16,665 nucleotides of DNA from JBEKHI01 sp050012355 (GTDB taxonomy: Bacteria > Actinomycetota > Actinomycetes > Streptosporangiales > Streptosporangiaceae): contig JBEKHI010000325.1 in the NCBI GenBank assembly GCA_050012355.1, positions 1-16,665 on the forward strand. Direction: 5' to 3'. Positions 14,621-16,665 of the stretch are shown here, piece after piece (position 1 is the first letter of the stretch; every line of letters begins with the position of its first letter). Made by a program: the position numbers and the translations under genes. The notes under the pieces were generated by a model. That model saw only the letters and a program-made list of their open reading frames with translations, was not told the origin of the DNA and did no database searches.

Positions 14621-15058
14621 GTGCATGTGCGTGTGACCGGCGTTGTCATCGAAGATGATCGCATCCTGCTGCTGAACCAGGACACCGACACCGGGCGGTC
14701 GTGGAGCCTGCCTGGCGGCAAAGTCGAAGAATGCGAGACGGTGGCCGCTGCTCTGGTGCGGGAGATGCGAGAAGAGACCGGCTTGGAGGTCGAGCCAGGC
14801 CGTCTGCTGTACGTGTGCGATCACCTGCCCGGCAACGGCACTCATGTGCTGCACCTCACCTTCGAGGCCAGGCGGACCGGTGGGACGATCGGCGACGTGG
14901 CAGCGGGGGCTGATACCCGGCCGATCCGTGGTGTGGAGTTCGTCAAGCACGCGGACCTGACGGTGCTGGGGTTCAACGCGCGGTTCGGTGAGCTAGCCAT
15001 GGCCGCGTTCCCGGGCGCGGGCAGTTACATGGGAGCCAAGGCGAACATCGGCTTGTGA
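14621..15058 (+). CDS. Nudix hydrolase
   Basis: A 145-residue pyrophosphohydrolase acting on a nucleoside diphosphate linked to X, substrate unknown. The Nudix box is perfect: Gly33, Glu39, Arg47-Glu48, Glu51-Glu52, Gly54-Leu55, preceded by SWSLPGGKVEE. The GTG at 14621 gives MHVRVTGVVIEDDRILLL, the usual first strand of the fold, so little could be missing. It diverges from the nucleotidyltransferase, and its last 66 bp overlap the convergent fusion gene. A Nudix enzyme beside an NTP-sugar-forming enzyme could hydrolyse or proofread nucleotide-linked intermediates (inference). Confidence 0.93.
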   Translation: MHVRVTGVVIEDDRILLLNQDTDTGRSWSLPGGKVEECETVAAALVREMREETGLEVEPGRLLYVCDHLPGNGTHVLHLTFEARRTGGTIGDVAAGADTRPIRGVEFVKHADLTVLGFNARFGELAMAAFPGAGSYMGAKANIGL

Positions 15059-16665
15059 GGCGTTCAGCGCCCGGATCAACCGTTCATCGAGTTCGGCGAG
15101 CGGCCTGTGCCTGTCGGCGAGGCCGCTGATCCATCCCGCCAGCCGTGCGGCCAGGTCGGCGGCGGGAACTGGTTCCTGGGTATTGCCGCGGACTAGCCGG
15201 ATGCCCACCCCGCGGGAACAGCCCAGGATGTGCCGGTGCCGCAGCCGCTGCGCCTCCTCGTCCGTGCCTGGAGTGTTCCACGCGACGCCGAACAGCCACC
15301 GGCCAGGCGGACCTCCAGAGCGCTCTGCTGGTGATGGTCCGTCGCAGCACCAGACTTGCAGGTTACCGAGCATATGGTGGATCTCGCCGCTACCGCAGCC
15401 CGGTTCGGTGACCGGGGTGACGTCACCCGATACATAGTCGGCGTTCACGGCCGTGCTCTCAGCGGTCAGCCGGAGGAGTTCGGCCCGGGAGGGCAACCGG
15501 GCACCGGTCCACGCGGCGAAGGTGGCGGCGCCGATCCAGGTCACCCAGTAGACGGGATGGTCTTCGAACCCGGTGCTAACCTCCCAGCGGCCGGTGGCCG
15601 TGTCCTGGTGCAACCGGCCGCCCCGCTCGTGCGGCATCTGGCAGGCCAGCAGGTAGACCCCGCCGTGAATGTTGGGCATCCTGGCCGCGGCCATGGCGTT
15701 CAGGAACGCTGAGTACTCAGCATTGGTGACCAGCAGGTTCCGCACGTCCAGGTCGCTGCGGCGGACATAGCACGCGGCACCCGGCCACTGCGGTCGGGCC
15801 TGGAATTTCGGTGCTGCAGGACGTGGCCCTTGTGCTTGCAGGCAGTAGACGTGGTCGCCGGCCAACCAGGAAGCGGCTGTCGCCGTGACATGACTAGGCA
15901 CCGCGGCCTGGGCCACAGTCAGGCTTGCTGCTGTAGTGGCGCGGATGAGTTCAGCGCTGTGCGGATCGAGGTACGCGATAAGCCTGGTCTTGCTATTTGT
16001 GGTGGCGAACGTGTCCTCCACCGACGAGACCCGCGGCACGGCACCTGATGCCCCCTGTATGGGCATGGGCAGCTCCGTGTCGGTAAGCTCAGGCACTGCG
16101 CAGGCGAGGACGGCGAGAGCCTTGTCGGGGGCGAGTACGGCAGTCTCGTAGGAGACGTACGCGGGGTTCCGGTCGTGGAGAGCGTCGGCAAGCAACACCG
16201 TGTTGAGCACTTGCAGCCGGGCCAAGGCAACCAGGTCCGGCGGCTCGTCATCGGGCACTAGACCCGCGAAGCGGCGCGCATACTTGTCGCCGCGACGGGT
16301 GAGGGCGATCATCTGCTGATAGCGGGCGCGGTATCCCCAGCGCGTGAACAGGTTCCCTCTCATGAACGAGGAGGCGACACCCAGCGGGCTCCGGGATAGC
16401 ACCACCATCGGCGCTCCGGGCAGCAAGTCCAGGACGGTCGGATGCGCGAAGAACAAGTTCGTTTCCTTGACTACCTGCCTGGTGGTGGCGTATTTGCTTG
16501 CGGTGAAGGTCACCAGCCAGTGCCATCCCAGATCGCCCCGGATCGGAAGATCGCCTTCCGCCAGGTTTCGCGGACGGGGATTGAGCGGCGACAGCGGATG
16601 ATCAGGGGCAAGCTGCTGGCGGAACGGCTCGTTGTGCTGGCCCATCATTGGTCGCAGTGTGTCGC
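14993..16665 (-). CDS. Sulfotransferase-like / FGE(SUMF1)-like fusion protein, 5' partial
   Basis: Two-domain protein numbered from the ATG at 16648. The frame stays open to the right edge and no ribosome-binding site precedes this ATG, so the true N-terminus is probably outside. Residues about 40-245 look like the C-terminal two thirds of a sulfotransferase: VVKETN (59-64), a LSRSPLGVASSF element (84-95) like the 3'-phosphate-binding RDP..V.S motif, and VSYETAVLAPDKAL like the family's V.YE.L..DP. The 5'-phosphosulfate loop would lie upstream. Residues about 285-490 are FGE-sulfatase/SUMF1-like: LLVTNAEYSAFL (from 304), HPVYWVTWIGAATFAAWTGARLP (from His364), LGNLQVWCCDG (Trp433) and a final GIRLVRG. 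The two Cys of true formylglycine-generating enzymes near the C-terminus are not evident. A roughly 60-residue charged tail ends the protein. No sulfatase is seen nearby. Substrate unknown. Confidence 0.78.
   Translation of the reverse strand, partial: DTLRPMMGQHNEPFRQQLAPDHPLSPLNPRPRNLAEGDLPIRGDLGWHWLVTFTASKYATTRQVVKETNLFFAHPTVLDLLPGAPMVVLSRSPLGVASSFMRGNLFTRWGYRARYQQMIALTRRGDKYARRFAGLVPDDEPPDLVALARLQVLNTVLLADALHDRNPAYVSYETAVLAPDKALAVLACAVPELTDTELPMPIQGASGAVPRVSSVEDTFATTNSKTRLIAYLDPHSAELIRATTAASLTVAQAAVPSHVTATAASWLAGDHVYCLQAQGPRPAAPKFQARPQWPGAACYVRRSDLDVRNLLVTNAEYSAFLNAMAAARMPNIHGGVYLLACQMPHERGGRLHQDTATGRWEVSTGFEDHPVYWVTWIGAATFAAWTGARLPSRAELLRLTAESTAVNADYVSGDVTPVTEPGCGSGEIHHMLGNLQVWCCDGPSPAERSGGPPGRWLFGVAWNTPGTDEEAQRLRHRHILGCSRGVGIRLVRGNTQEPVPAADLAARLAGWISGLADRHRPLAELDERLIRALNASQADVRLGSHVTARARERGHG

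Overview
The window comes from a high-GC actinomycete. Coding regions are very rich in G/C at third codon positions, GTG starts are common, several genes look leaderless, and a YtrA-type GntR/ABC operon of a kind frequent in Streptomyces and relatives is present. Genus cannot be fixed from the sequence. Both outermost genes run off the window.

Layout. (1) 2-6286, plus strand: one giant open frame for a polyunsaturated-fatty-acid (PUFA)-synthase-like megasynthase with order KS, CLF (Cys-less KS), AT, helical linker, DH1, DH2. Its 5' end lies outside the window, and a 100-bp hexamer-based tandem repeat sits in the N-terminal part of the KS. (2) 6287-6630: a minus-strand tRNA-Arg(UCU) and two clean inverted repeats. 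(3) 6631-10170: cobalamin genes cobD and cobQ, separated by a minus-strand, lower-GC two-gene HEPN/nucleotidyltransferase (MNT) module. (4) 10180-11069: an Ohr peroxidase and a translationally coupled VOC/glyoxalase-fold protein. (5) 11076-13392, minus strand: gntR (YtrA-type), ABC ATPase and ABC permease, joined by ATGA overlaps, with a visible promoter. (6) 13393-13706: a gap with a promoter and little else. (7) 13707-16665: a minus-strand GalU/RmlA-like nucleotidyltransferase, a divergent Nudix hydrolase, and a minus-strand sulfotransferase-like/FGE(SUMF1)-like fusion protein that is cut by the right edge.

How the parts fit. The PUFA-type protein carries condensing, acyl-transfer and dehydrating domains but no visible ACP, KR or ER, so it must work with partners encoded to the left. 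CobQ makes cobyric acid and CobD attaches the aminopropanol arm to it, so the two belong to consecutive steps even though the HEPN/MNT cassette separates them. Ohr and the VOC protein look like a small stress or detoxification unit. The gntR-ABC operon is a self-contained, probably autoregulated transporter.

The best candidates for something new are the sulfotransferase/FGE-like fusion with its nucleotidyltransferase and Nudix neighbours, the PUFA-like synthase with its repeat inside the KS, and the HEPN/MNT module between two vitamin B12 genes. A recurring TANNNT element 6-8 nt before the start codon suggests leaderless transcription for five genes here.
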